64,000 bases of DNA from Streptomyces sp. NBC_01016 (GTDB lineage Bacteria > Actinomycetota > Actinomycetes > Streptomycetales > Streptomycetaceae). The position numbers and the translations under genes are program-made. Each line of letters begins with the position of its first letter. The stretch's first letter is position 1. Below the pieces are notes generated by a model. That model was not told where the DNA came from and made no database searches. It was given only the letters and a program-made list of their open reading frames with translations. Positions 1 to 7,708 of this stretch are shown here, in pieces. The stretch spans positions 1,240,001 through 1,304,000 of the forward strand of contig NZ_JAPEOQ010000001.1 of assembly GCF_026341035.1 (NCBI RefSeq), written 5' to 3'.

Positions 1-571
1 CGGTGCACAGCTCGTTGGCCGCGTCGTAGTTCTCGCTGCACCGTTCGTCGGCGACGAGCTCGGTGTCCAACTCCTGCAAGGTGACCGGCGGGTGCGGGCA
101 CTCGCTGCCGTCCTCGCAGGTCATCCCCCAGCCGAGGATCCGGGTGTCGGTACCTGCCGGACCGGCGTCGGCGGCCACCTCGACGGGCTTCGCGTCCACG
201 GGGTGGGCCAGCTTCATGACGGCCACGTCGTCGCGGAACGGCTCGTAGGAGAAGCCCGGGTGCGCGACGACCTTGGTGACCTTCGCCGCGGCCCCCTTCG
301 TGCGGTCGTGATCGCCGACCCGGACGGAGAGCTGCTCCGGCTCGACGTTCACCGTGCAGTGCCCGGCGGTCACGATCCAGTCCCGCTTGATCAGGGAGCC
401 GCCGCAGTAGTGCTTGCCGTCCTTCTGCACGCTCACCATGAACGGGTACGGGGAGGTGGCGTCGTGTCCCCCGATGATCGCCGATGCCGACGGTGCCACC
501 GACATGGAGAGCGCGATCGCCCCCACCGCTGCCGCGCCCGCGCACAGTGCCGACCTGCCGCGCTTGATCAT
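1..571 (-). CDS. Secreted trypsin-like serine protease (S1 family), C-terminus beyond window
   Basis: This gene is read on the minus strand from ATG 571, which has an AGGAGG ribosome site a few bases upstream; its 3' end is outside the window. The product starts with a positively charged hydrophobic signal peptide (MIKRGRSALCAG...), then IIGG, the usual mature N-terminus of chymotrypsin-fold proteases. The catalytic His lies in TAGHC and the catalytic Asp in DDVAVMKL. The active-site Ser motif (GDSGGP) would lie past the edge, so activity cannot be confirmed. It is probably exported and activated by propeptide cleavage. It is transcribed away from the response regulator at 783, with about 210 bp of shared upstream DNA. 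Confidence 0.9.
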   Translation of the reverse strand, partial: MIKRGRSALCAGAAAVGAIALSMSVAPSASAIIGGHDATSPYPFMVSVQKDGKHYCGGSLIKRDWIVTAGHCTVNVEPEQLSVRVGDHDRTKGAAAKVTKVVAHPGFSYEPFRDDVAVMKLAHPVDAKPVEVAADAGPAGTDTRILGWGMTCEDGSECPHPPVTLQELDTELVADERCSENYDAANELCT

Positions 572-782
572 CTGTCCTCCTGCGTCTCGTCCGGACCTGA
601 CGCCGTCGATGCTGTCGCGGTCGGCACCCGTGCCACATCGCCCTGACCTCCTGGACGGAGTTGCCCGAAAGTCTTACGGCGCGACGGCCGGATCATGCTG
701 CGGGACCACCGCGAGGGGACGGCCGGCGGCGGCTACCGTGAGCGGGCGATGGCTCCCGTACGCGGATGAGGTGGTGGCGTGA

Positions 783-1433
783 GTGACCGTCAAGGTCGTC
801 CTGCTCGATGACGAGGAACTGGTGCGCCGGGGCATCCGGATGATCCTGAACGCCCAGCCGGACATCGAGGTGGTCGCCGAGGGCGGCGACGGCTCGGTGG
901 CCCTGCAACTGGTGGCCGAGCACCGCCCGGACGTGGTGCTCACCGACATTCAGATGCCGCGCGTCGACGGCCTGGAGGTCGCCCGGCGGCTCGCCGCGCT
1001 GCCCGCCCCGCCCGCCGTCGCGGTGCTCACCACCTTCGACGTCGACGAATACGTCCACGCCGCACTCCAGAACGGCGCGACGGGCTTCCTGCTCAAGGAC
1101 ACCTCTCCGCGCGAACTGGCCGACGCCGTACGGGTTCTCGCGCACGGCGACGCGATGCTCTCGCCGAGCATCACCACCAAGCTGCTGGCCGCCTTCGCCA
1201 CGGGCTCGGCGGCCCCGCGGGCGCAAGCGCGGTCACGGCTGGCCGAGTTGACCGCCCGTGAGCGCGAGGTCGCCGTGGCGGTGGCCCGGGGCCGCAGCAA
1301 CGCCGAGATCGCCGCCGACCTGTCCGTGAGCCGGTCCACGGTCAAGGTCCACCTCAGCCGGATCATGGCCAAGCTCGACGCCGCCAACCGCACTCAGGTC
1401 GCGCTCGTCACCCACGACGCCGGGCTCAGCTGA
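783..1433 (+). CDS. NarL/FixJ-family response regulator
   Basis: The 216-residue product has an N-terminal receiver domain with acidic residues DDEE at 9-12, the phospho-acceptor Asp55 in LTDIQMP, and the conserved Lys in LLKDTSP. A LuxR-type helix-turn-helix follows at about 150-205 (LTAREREVAVAVARG ... SRSTVKVHLSRIMAKL). It is a DNA-binding regulator, most likely the partner of the histidine kinase at 1426-2745. The GTG start at 783 is preceded by a GAGGTGG stretch. The two genes are tail-to-tail with an 8-bp overlap of their 3' ends, an unusual arrangement for a cognate pair, so they are transcribed separately. Confidence 0.9.
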   Translation: MTVKVVLLDDEELVRRGIRMILNAQPDIEVVAEGGDGSVALQLVAEHRPDVVLTDIQMPRVDGLEVARRLAALPAPPAVAVLTTFDVDEYVHAALQNGATGFLLKDTSPRELADAVRVLAHGDAMLSPSITTKLLAAFATGSAAPRAQARSRLAELTAREREVAVAVARGRSNAEIAADLSVSRSTVKVHLSRIMAKLDAANRTQVALVTHDAGLS

Positions 1434-2745
1434 CCCCTAGGTCCTGTGTGGGCAGCGCCGCGTCGATCCGGAAGCCGCCGTCGCCGGTGGGCCCGGACTC
1501 GAAGGTGCCGCCGGCCAGGCGGACCCGCTCCGTCAGACCGATCAGCCCGTGTCCGCCGCTGGGCAGCAGGGGGTCCCCGTCGGCGGTCGGCTCGGCGGGC
1601 CCGTCGGCCGGACCGTTGACGACCCGTACGCGCACGGTCCTCGGGTCGAACGTGAGGTGAACCCGCGTCGTGGCGCCGGGAGCGTGCTTGTGCACGTTGG
1701 TCAGGGCCTCCTGCACGACGCGGTGCGCGGCCCGCTCGACCGGCTCCGCCAGCGGCTGCGGAGCGCCCTCGACGTGCACGGTGACGGGCAGCCCCGCGGC
1801 CCGGGAGCCGTCGGCCGGCTCGGTGATCCTGTCGACGGCCGCGCCCGGGACGGGGCGTTGCCCGGCAGGGTCGTGCGCAGGGTTCGCGGCCCCGGTGTCC
1901 GCCCGGTCGGCCGGACCGTTCCTCAGCACCCCCAACATCTCGCGGAGTTCGGTGAGCGCGCGCCGCCCCGCCGTCTGGATGATCTGCGCGGTCTCGCCCG
2001 TCACCTCCGGATCGTGGGTGACGGCGCTGAGCGCGTTGGCGTGCACGACGATCAGGCTCACCTGGTGGGAGACCACGTCGTGCATCTCACCGGCGATGCG
2101 CCGCCGCTCCTGCTCCCGCGCGGCCTCGGCGACGAGCCGCTGCTCCCGCTCGGCCCGCTCCGCCCGTTCGACGAGACCGGCGACGACGGCCCGCCGCTGA
2201 CCCACGTAGAGCCCCAGCAGCAGCGGCACCAGGCAGGAGAAGACGAAGTTGACCGAGAACCAGAGCGCCACCGTCCGCACGCTGGACCAGCCCGCCGCTT
2301 CCCAGGGCGCGACAACCACGAGGCCGAGGACGGCCGAGGCCCAGACGGCCCGGCGGCTGTGCGGGCCGCGATAGGCGCCTACCGCGTAGTAGGCGACGGG
2401 CGTCGCGTAGGCGGAGATCTGGAGGACCTTGGCGAGCAGGGCGACCGCGAGCACCAGTTCGGGTGCCCGGCGCCGTACGAGCAGGGGCAGCGCGCTCGCG
2501 GCGGCGATCAGCAGATTCGCCCAGGGAGCGGCCGGACCCATGTAGGGGTTCTGGTAGCTGTTCAGCACCGCGAGCCCCAGCGCGACGACCGTCAGCACCA
2601 CGTCCGAGACGCGCGCGGGCAGCCGGGGCGGGCGCGGAACGGGCGGCGCCGCGAGGCCCGGCCCCGCGCCCCCGTCGCCGGAGGGCAGGAGAGCCCAGCT
2701 GCGCAGCGTGTTTCCGAGCGTGCGGGTGCGACTGGCGGTACTCAC
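1426..2745 (-). CDS. Sensor histidine kinase (HisKA_3/NarL-type)
   Basis: This is a 439-residue membrane kinase. A proline-rich N-terminus is followed by several hydrophobic segments between about residues 45 and 185, then a charged coiled-coil linker (ERAERAEREQRLVAEAARE). The HisKA_3 box has phospho-acceptor His222 (GEMHDVVSHQVS), and a C-terminal HATPase_c domain contains a G-box (GGHGLIGLTERV). An acidic insert separates the dimerisation helix from the ATPase domain. It should phosphorylate the regulator encoded convergently at 783-1433. No periplasmic sensor domain is visible, so the signal may be membrane-embedded or intracellular. Confidence 0.9.
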   Translation of the reverse strand: MSTASRTRTLGNTLRSWALLPSGDGGAGPGLAAPPVPRPPRLPARVSDVVLTVVALGLAVLNSYQNPYMGPAAPWANLLIAAASALPLLVRRRAPELVLAVALLAKVLQISAYATPVAYYAVGAYRGPHSRRAVWASAVLGLVVVAPWEAAGWSSVRTVALWFSVNFVFSCLVPLLLGLYVGQRRAVVAGLVERAERAEREQRLVAEAAREQERRRIAGEMHDVVSHQVSLIVVHANALSAVTHDPEVTGETAQIIQTAGRRALTELREMLGVLRNGPADRADTGAANPAHDPAGQRPVPGAAVDRITEPADGSRAAGLPVTVHVEGAPQPLAEPVERAAHRVVQEALTNVHKHAPGATTRVHLTFDPRTVRVRVVNGPADGPAEPTADGDPLLPSGGHGLIGLTERVRLAGGTFESGPTGDGGFRIDAALPTQDLGVS

Positions 2746-2777
2746 CCGCCGAGGATAGAAGGCGCCGCGAAACGACG

Positions 2778-2809
2778 AAGGACCCCACCGCCGAAACGGT
2801 GGGGCCCTT
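2778..2809. terminator. Hairpin left of the AICE
   Basis: A 13-bp inverted repeat (AAGGACCCCACCG / CGGTGGGGCCCTT, one G-T pair) lies between the kinase start and the left att site. Before integration it would have sat just 3' of tRNA-Ser, so it is likely the original terminator of that tRNA gene. Confidence 0.6.
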
Positions 2810-2829
2810 CATCTGCCCTGATGGGCGGG

Positions 2830-2885
2830 TGCGGAGGATACGAGATTCGAACTCGTGAGGGGTTGCCCCCAACACGCTTTCCAAG
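2830..2885. repeat. attL: 56-bp copy of the tRNA-Ser 3' end
   Basis: This segment is identical over 56 bp to 15742-15797, which is the 3' part of tRNA-Ser(GGA). It runs from the acceptor stem through the T arm and variable loop into the anticodon arm. Here it is followed by unrelated sequence, so it is not a tRNA gene but the duplicated attachment core left by site-specific integration. Together with the right copy it sets the ends of the element. Confidence 0.92.
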
Positions 2886-3001
2886 TCTGATCGTTCGGGT
2901 CGGCCGGTGATCCAAGGCCGTTCACCTGCGTTCATGCCGGGATGATCGCTGTGTGTACGGCGGTCTGCGGCACCTCGTGAACGGGGGTGGACGCTGGCGA
3001 A

Positions 3002-3021
3002 TGAGACGGAAACTGAGACGG
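3002..3021. repeat. Left copy of a 20-bp end repeat (putative Int arm site)
   Basis: TGAGACGGAAACTGAGACGG occurs here and again at 15676-15695 in the same orientation. It is itself two TGAGACGG octamers separated by AAAC. It lies 117 bp inside the left att core. Paired octamers at both ends of a tyrosine-integrase element fit arm-type Int or Xis binding sites; that role is inferred. Confidence 0.6.
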
Positions 3022-3096
3022 CTCAGCCTGCGGTCAAGCTGTCCAGTCTGCTGGCCGGCCTTCTGATCTGTAGCTCATACAGAACGGTCAGCTACC

Positions 3097-3993
3097 TCAC
3101 TGCCTCCAGCGCTCACGGTGCTGCCTTACGCAGTCGAGATCGATAGCGTGCCTCGGATCTGTCCGAAGGCGGCCAGCCGGGACGCCTCCGCGAATCACGG
3201 TGAGATCATCACCGAGAACGATGGCTCCAGCATCCAGCATGACGTGGCAGTTCGGACAGAGACACAGGACATTGCCAGTCGTGTCCGGGCCATCGTGCGG
3301 GCTCCCGAGAGCATGCATGTGAGCGCCTTCGCTGTAACTTCCTCCCGGCACCTCGATCTGAAGGTTGCAGATTTGGCAACGGTCGTTGTGCCAAGCCTTC
3401 ACCTGTCGCTTGACCGCGCTACTGCGTACGACGCGCTGGATGGTGGCAGTTACGCGTCCTGGCGACTCGGAACCGGTGGGCGCCTTCTCGGTATCAACCT
3501 CGGGCAGACGGCCCTGGTCTCCCTGCGGAGTAGGTACCGGCAGCGGGGTTCCCTCGACGGCCTCCATCCGGAACTGCCAGATCCGAAAGCCGTCGATACC
3601 GAGCTTGCTGCCGTAACTGGCGACACGGAAAAGGCCGTCGTACCGATACCCTTCCGCCGGCGCCCACTGAGATCTGGCATGCGCCCCGCGAAGGACTCGT
3701 ACCGGGAGCCCATTCAAGTAGCTAGTGACCAGGGCCGCATTGCCTGAGTCTTCAAGGGTCTGGTCGCTGACTTGATTCTTCGATGAATCCTGACCGCCGT
3801 GACCGGTATAGATGATGACGTTGCCGTAGTCCTCATCGTCCTTATACCCGCCAGACACAACGATCGACTCTGCACCATTCCGCTTGGTGCCGCAGATGCC
3901 CCCTTGCGTGGGCCGGTGGACCCCGGCCTCGTGAGCGCGCCGCCGGTTGCTGAACTCCTGCCCAACGTGGGTGTTGGGTACTTCACCGAACAT
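3097..3993 (-). CDS. SRA(YDG)-HNH endonuclease, modification-dependent restriction type
   Basis: The 298-residue product has an N-terminal SRA/YDG domain (FGEVPNTHVGQEFSNRRRAH ... GGYKDDEDYGNVIIYTGHGG ... RVLRGAHARS ... YRYDGLFRV). This fold flips out and reads a modified base. A linker leads to a C-terminal HNH nuclease with zinc cysteines (CQIC, CLCPNC) and the active-site EGAHMHALG and CHVMLDAG motifs. SRA-HNH enzymes cut DNA carrying modified cytosines or, in some Streptomyces homologues, phosphorothioates. I chose ATG 3993 over GTG 4023 because GGAGGAGG lies about 5 nt before it and the SRA domain starts there. The gene lies 52 nt downstream of the DGQHR gene and is probably co-transcribed with it. 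The modification recognised cannot be told from the sequence. Confidence 0.88.
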   Translation of the reverse strand: MFGEVPNTHVGQEFSNRRRAHEAGVHRPTQGGICGTKRNGAESIVVSGGYKDDEDYGNVIIYTGHGGQDSSKNQVSDQTLEDSGNAALVTSYLNGLPVRVLRGAHARSQWAPAEGYRYDGLFRVASYGSKLGIDGFRIWQFRMEAVEGTPLPVPTPQGDQGRLPEVDTEKAPTGSESPGRVTATIQRVVRSSAVKRQVKAWHNDRCQICNLQIEVPGGSYSEGAHMHALGSPHDGPDTTGNVLCLCPNCHVMLDAGAIVLGDDLTVIRGGVPAGRLRTDPRHAIDLDCVRQHRERWRQ

Positions 3994-4045
3994 GAAGCCT
4001 CCTCCGAGCTCCCAGTTAGTCACTGCCCTACAGGCACCCGGGGTG

Positions 4046-5470
4046 CTACTTCTTCCGCGGACGTCCCCGGCCGGCGGTGACCAGCCCTAGTGCGGAGAGC
4101 ACCTTCTGTTCCTGCATGTGGGCCAGCTCGGGAGACTGGCGGGAGAGGGTTGCGATGACCTTGCGAATGGCTTCCTCGTACGCTCCGCGGGTGGCGCCGG
4201 CCTGCCCTGCCTTCCACTTGCCTGTCTTGACGTCGAAGGACGTACGCACAAGCGTGTCTTCAAACAGCTGGTGCACGAAGATCTTCTCGCCGTCCCTCGA
4301 TGCCTCGCGGAGTTCGTCACGCCGCCAAGGAAGCTTGGACAACTCATCCACGACGTGACGGGCATCGAGGCCAGCTACGTTCGCGGCAGCGATGACGTTG
4401 GCGATGACGTGAAGGCCAGCGGCGGCCGAGTGAACGTAGTCCGCCTTGAACTCCGCGGCACTCAAGTGATTGGCAGCCATCTGCTTCCACCCGGGTACGC
4501 GCGTGAACGCGTAGTCCAGGATGGCGACGATCTCTGTGGACGCCGCCTCGATGACCTGGTCCTGTGACCTTCCCTCGCGCCTGCCGCGTTCCTCGAAGAT
4601 GCCATGGAGGATGTCTTCGCGCTGGTCTGGCGTACGGTCTCGCACGCCCACGCCGAGAATCGCAGCAGCAGCGGACCTCACGGCAGCCGCCGGGTAGAGG
4701 GGATCGTACTTGCGCCCCTTGGCAGCAGCGAGCTTGTGGGCTGCCTTCGCTCCCAGGTAGGCAGTCCGGTCGGACAAGTAGCGGCTCTTGCGCGTTACTT
4801 GCTGACCCAGGCGGTTCTGCACCGCGCTGCTGTCCATGATCGCGATGAGGCTCGGGCTGATAGGCCGGGTGCTGGCCATCTTGACGAAGATCGTGGAAAG
4901 GACGGATGCCTCCCCCTCCAGAAGCAGCGTCATCTCGATGCTGCTCTTCTCGAGCATCTCGCGCGCCTCGGCATACTCCTCAGAGGAAGGGTCCTCCATC
5001 ACTGTCCGCCATGCGTCAGTGAGGCCCTTCACCCGGTGCTGCCCGTCTTCCACGATCGGGTGATCGCTCGTCGACGGGACGATGAACTTGACGAGCCATA
5101 CATTGTTGGCGATCTGCTGGAGCTGCTCGATCTTCACCTGGTCTTCAGGGATGGCGATGGTGAGCGTCCCCAGGTAGGGGCGCTCACTCGTCGTGAGGAA
5201 GTCGCGGATCTTTTCGGCGTGCTTGTCGCTGATGTCCCGCTGCCCCGGAGTCGTAAGACTCTCCGTGTCGAAGTCGTGCCGCGCCAGCAGTCGATCGAAG
5301 GTGAGGCGCTCCGCGACGTCGCGGAAGGGGACCGTGAAGGTAATCTTCCCCATCGTGCCTGCGTGAGACAGGAAGCCGATCGCCTCGAACTTTGACGGCA
5401 TTGAGATCGATCCCCCGCGCAGCGCCTCGGTGGCCGCGTCGAGTGTCGATTCGTTCTTTCCAGGGATCAT
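4046..5470 (-). CDS. DGQHR-domain protein, DndB-like
   Basis: This 474-residue soluble protein carries the diagnostic motif DGQHR (VEDGQHRVKGL) after a mixed region that starts GFLSHAGTMGKITFTVPF. The DGQHR family includes DndB, the regulator found with DNA phosphorothioation genes, and DpdB of the 7-deazaguanine DNA-modification system; both relate distantly to ParB-like folds. No dndCDE, sspBCD or dpd genes are in the element, so this is a solitary copy paired with an SRA-HNH nuclease. The C-terminus is basic (GRGRPRKK). ATG 5470 has a GGGGAAAGAG upstream; ATG 5401 (MPSKFEAIG) is an alternative start. Its function in this setting is unknown; a regulatory or DNA-sensing role is an inference. 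Confidence 0.8.
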   Translation of the reverse strand: MIPGKNESTLDAATEALRGGSISMPSKFEAIGFLSHAGTMGKITFTVPFRDVAERLTFDRLLARHDFDTESLTTPGQRDISDKHAEKIRDFLTTSERPYLGTLTIAIPEDQVKIEQLQQIANNVWLVKFIVPSTSDHPIVEDGQHRVKGLTDAWRTVMEDPSSEEYAEAREMLEKSSIEMTLLLEGEASVLSTIFVKMASTRPISPSLIAIMDSSAVQNRLGQQVTRKSRYLSDRTAYLGAKAAHKLAAAKGRKYDPLYPAAAVRSAAAAILGVGVRDRTPDQREDILHGIFEERGRREGRSQDQVIEAASTEIVAILDYAFTRVPGWKQMAANHLSAAEFKADYVHSAAAGLHVIANVIAAANVAGLDARHVVDELSKLPWRRDELREASRDGEKIFVHQLFEDTLVRTSFDVKTGKWKAGQAGATRGAYEEAIRKVIATLSRQSPELAHMQEQKVLSALGLVTAGRGRPRKK

Positions 5471-5888
5471 GCGACGTACTCTTTCCCCAGCCCGTACAGG
5501 GCTGTCATAGCGGCTCGGAGCGCAGCGATCTTCCCGGATACGGCGCTCCGAGCCGTCACTCGTGCAACGACTGCCTCACACCGTAAATAGCCTAGCTATT
5601 TTTTTCAACCAACTTCCAAGGTGTCTCTAAAACCGCCGGCGCATCCGCGGGGGGAGGTGCTGAGCGCGTGCTGCCCCTCTGTGTCGTAGCTCAACTCGCG
5701 CAGCGATCTAGCCATCAGTGGCGTGACCAGCCCTTGAGTCGTTGATAGTTGTCACCGTTGGTCATCGCCGAGTGGTGTTCCACGACCCGCAGACGTCCCC
5801 GCACCCGACCGCTCTACTCAGCCCACCACTCAACCCCAGCTCCCATCCCGTCCGCCGTCGACCCACACGCAGTGGAGCGGGCGTGGTT

Positions 5889-5938
5889 CATGGCGTCCAG
5901 GTGGAGCGCGCCACTGTACGAACGACCTGGACGCCATG
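5889..5938. repeat. 14-bp perfect inverted repeat
   Basis: CATGGCGTCCAGGT at 5889-5902 and its exact complement at 5925-5938 enclose a 22-nt spacer. It could be a hairpin or a protein-binding palindrome; no gene ends close by that would make it a terminator. Confidence 0.7.
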
Positions 5939-6138
5939 GGCCACGTCTGCTCGGCTTTGCCTGGGTCGATGGTGGACGGGATGGGAGCCCTCGCAACCAC
6001 CCACGGACCCGCACCCGGCAGCGCTACCCCCGGCCCCCGGTGCCGGCCGATCCCCCGCCGGAGGCATCGTCTTTGCCCGCGGCCGTGGTGAACCCGTGTG
6101 ATCTGCGGACGATGAGCAGTTGAGGATCACGTGGCGTT

Positions 6139-6476
6139 GGCCCGCCGGTTGACGCCACCATGATCCGGCCTGATCGGTAACCCAAAGCGTCGTTGACCTG
6201 TGGTGCGGAAGTCTCTCCGGTTCCCCATGGCTCGTTGCTGGATATGGCCCTTGGGGTGTGCCGGGCGGGCGCCGCCCCGCTGCCGACGGCGGAGACATTT
6301 AGGCGGCGGGGCGGCGCCCGCCCGGCGCCGCCCCGTGGTGGGGCCCTCGATCCTTCGGGACGGCTCGGGCCTGGTGGTGTTTACGGGGGTGCTCTTGGAC
6401 GTGCGCCTTGTGGTCTTACGGGTGTTGAGGTTTTCCCCCTACAAGGCCGGATCATGGTGGCGTCAACCGGCGGGCC
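6139..6476. repeat. Nested palindrome: 33-bp terminal inverted repeats around a GC hairpin
   Basis: The arms 6139-6171 and 6444-6476 are perfect 33-bp inverted repeats. Inside them a second stem pairs 6261-6280 with 6306-6325 (20 bp perfect, a few more pairs around it). The 338-bp unit has no coding potential. Terminal inverted repeats without a transposase fit a MITE. An elaborate non-coding fold inside a rolling-circle element also fits a single-strand origin. I see no clear target-site duplication, so I cannot decide between the two. Confidence 0.7.
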
Positions 6477-6651
6477 GGCGCTGCCTGATCCGCAAAAGCG
6501 GCCTAGACCGGCAATGATCGACGGCGCGGGTCGAACCCGTGCCGCGAGCGGAGCGAGCCTTGATGAAGTAGGGAAACTCTGTCCGCGCCATGATTCGGAG
6601 GGCTGACGCTGGCCTGTTCGCCGGACTGCGGTCTCAGTTATGGTGCGATTC

Positions 6652-7215
6652 ATGCCTCTTGCACTGGACACGTCTCAGGGAGCGGCCGAACTGGCTGAGT
6701 CCCTGTTGCCCCCGCTCGGGAACCGCTGGCTGCACACTCAGGCCGTGGCGGCACGCGCACGCGAGGCATCGGCCGCGGTACCTGAGGCTGAACGGGATCT
6801 CCTCGTTGCCTCTGCCTGGCTGCACGACATCGGGTACGCCCCAGAGCTACGCGACACGGGCTTTCACCCGCTCGACGGCGCTCGGCACCTCGAATCGCTC
6901 GGCGCACCTGACCGACTCGTTCGCCTGGTCGCTCATCACTCCGGTGCCGTGTACGAGGCAGAACAGCGCGGCCTGTCAGCCGAGTTGGACGTCTACGATC
7001 GGGAAGACTCCCCGATCCTTGACGCGCTGATCTATGCCGACATGACAACCGGTCCCGCTGGGCAGTCCTTCGACTTCGACCGTCGCATGGACGAGATCCT
7101 CGACCGGTACGAGGTGGGCAGCGTGGTACACGTGGCGATCAGCAAGGCCCGTCCGTACCTTGGTGCGGCTGTTGAGCGCACTCGTGACCGGCTTCGTAGC
7201 GATCAACCGATGTAG
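6652..7215 (+). CDS. HD-domain phosphohydrolase-like protein
   Basis: The 187-residue product has the HD signature: an early His in WLHTQ (residue 28), His58-Asp59 in AWLHDIGY, and a later histidine pair in LVAHHSG. HD proteins are metal-dependent phosphohydrolases, often acting on nucleotides. I chose ATG 6652 rather than 6640 because there is no ribosome site and a TATGGT box ends 7 nt before it, the spacing of a leaderless transcript. It is convergent with the Nudix gene and overlaps it by 13 bp. Similar HD and Nudix genes accompany many Streptomyces AICEs; the substrate is unknown. Confidence 0.78.
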   Translation: MPLALDTSQGAAELAESLLPPLGNRWLHTQAVAARAREASAAVPEAERDLLVASAWLHDIGYAPELRDTGFHPLDGARHLESLGAPDRLVRLVAHHSGAVYEAEQRGLSAELDVYDREDSPILDALIYADMTTGPAGQSFDFDRRMDEILDRYEVGSVVHVAISKARPYLGAAVERTRDRLRSDQPM

Positions 7216-7673
7216 GGCGTTGGGCGGTTGGACAAGCCGTGCTCGATCCGCATGCGCATCGATGGGTGGATGCTTAGCTCGTTCAGCCGCTCTGGGGCGA
7301 CGAACGCGACTTCCTTACTCTCGCTGCTGGTGCGCGGTTCTCCGCCGACGATGCGGGCGGTGAAGCAGATCGAGAACTGTTGGCGTACCTCTCCGTCGTC
7401 GTATGCCATGACGTGACCGGGGTTGGTGTAGAGACCCACCAGGCCCGTCACCTCGACGTCGAATCCGGTTTCTTCCTTGGTCTCCCGTACGGCGGCATCG
7501 GCGACTGCCTCGCCTACCTCAACCCCGCCACCGGGGAGCGCCCACAGATCATTGTCCGTCTTGTGGATCAGCAGGATTTCTCCGGCCTCGTTGACGGCGA
7601 CGGCGACCACCGAAGGGACGATGCTGTTTGCCTTCGGGGCGTTCGGATCGTTCACGTAGTCGATGCGGGCCAT
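7203..7673 (-). CDS. Nudix hydrolase of the AICE regulatory block
   Basis: The 156-residue protein carries a complete Nudix box (pattern G-x5-E-x7-RE-x2-EE-x-G; GGGVEVGE ... RETKEETGF), so it should hydrolyse a nucleoside diphosphate linked to another group. The start at ATG 7673 (MARIDYVNDPNAPKANS) follows what I recall for related AICE proteins; an upstream GTG at 7733 would overlap the regulator gene. In pSAM2 the immunity factor Pif contains a Nudix motif, so a role in blocking redundant transfer is possible but unproven here. It lies just downstream of the XRE regulator on the same strand. Confidence 0.85.
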   Translation of the reverse strand: MARIDYVNDPNAPKANSIVPSVVAVAVNEAGEILLIHKTDNDLWALPGGGVEVGEAVADAAVRETKEETGFDVEVTGLVGLYTNPGHVMAYDDGEVRQQFSICFTARIVGGEPRTSSESKEVAFVAPERLNELSIHPSMRMRIEHGLSNRPTPYIG

Positions 7674-7708
7674 ACCCACAGCGTCGCACGTCCGGTCGGC
7701 CGACGGTC

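Larger units (their letters stand above)
5471..6651. other. 1.2-kb non-coding stretch with long inverted repeats
   Basis: No reading frame here shows a ribosome site, a recognisable domain or plausible composition. The first 150 bp contain the upstream region of the DGQHR gene, with an AT-rich patch near 5585-5615. The rest contains a 14-bp inverted repeat at 5889-5938 and a nested palindromic structure at 6139-6476, both listed separately. Confidence 0.7.

Noticed and set aside
2830..2885. Second tRNA-Ser gene
   Set aside because: Only the 3' part of the tRNA is present; the 5' half is replaced by unrelated DNA. It is the duplicated att core.
4046..5470. Full phosphorothioation (dnd) cluster
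   Set aside because: Only the DGQHR protein is present; no dndA, C, D or E-like genes are in the window, so a modification pathway cannot be claimed.
6511..6565. tRNA-like stretch with GGGTCGAACCCG
   Set aside because: There is a T-loop-like sequence only; no acceptor or anticodon stem can be formed.
5742..6606. Several overlapping frames of 100-137 codons in the AICE gap
   Set aside because: They lack ribosome sites and domains, and they cross the inverted repeats, so any protein would be palindromic nonsense.
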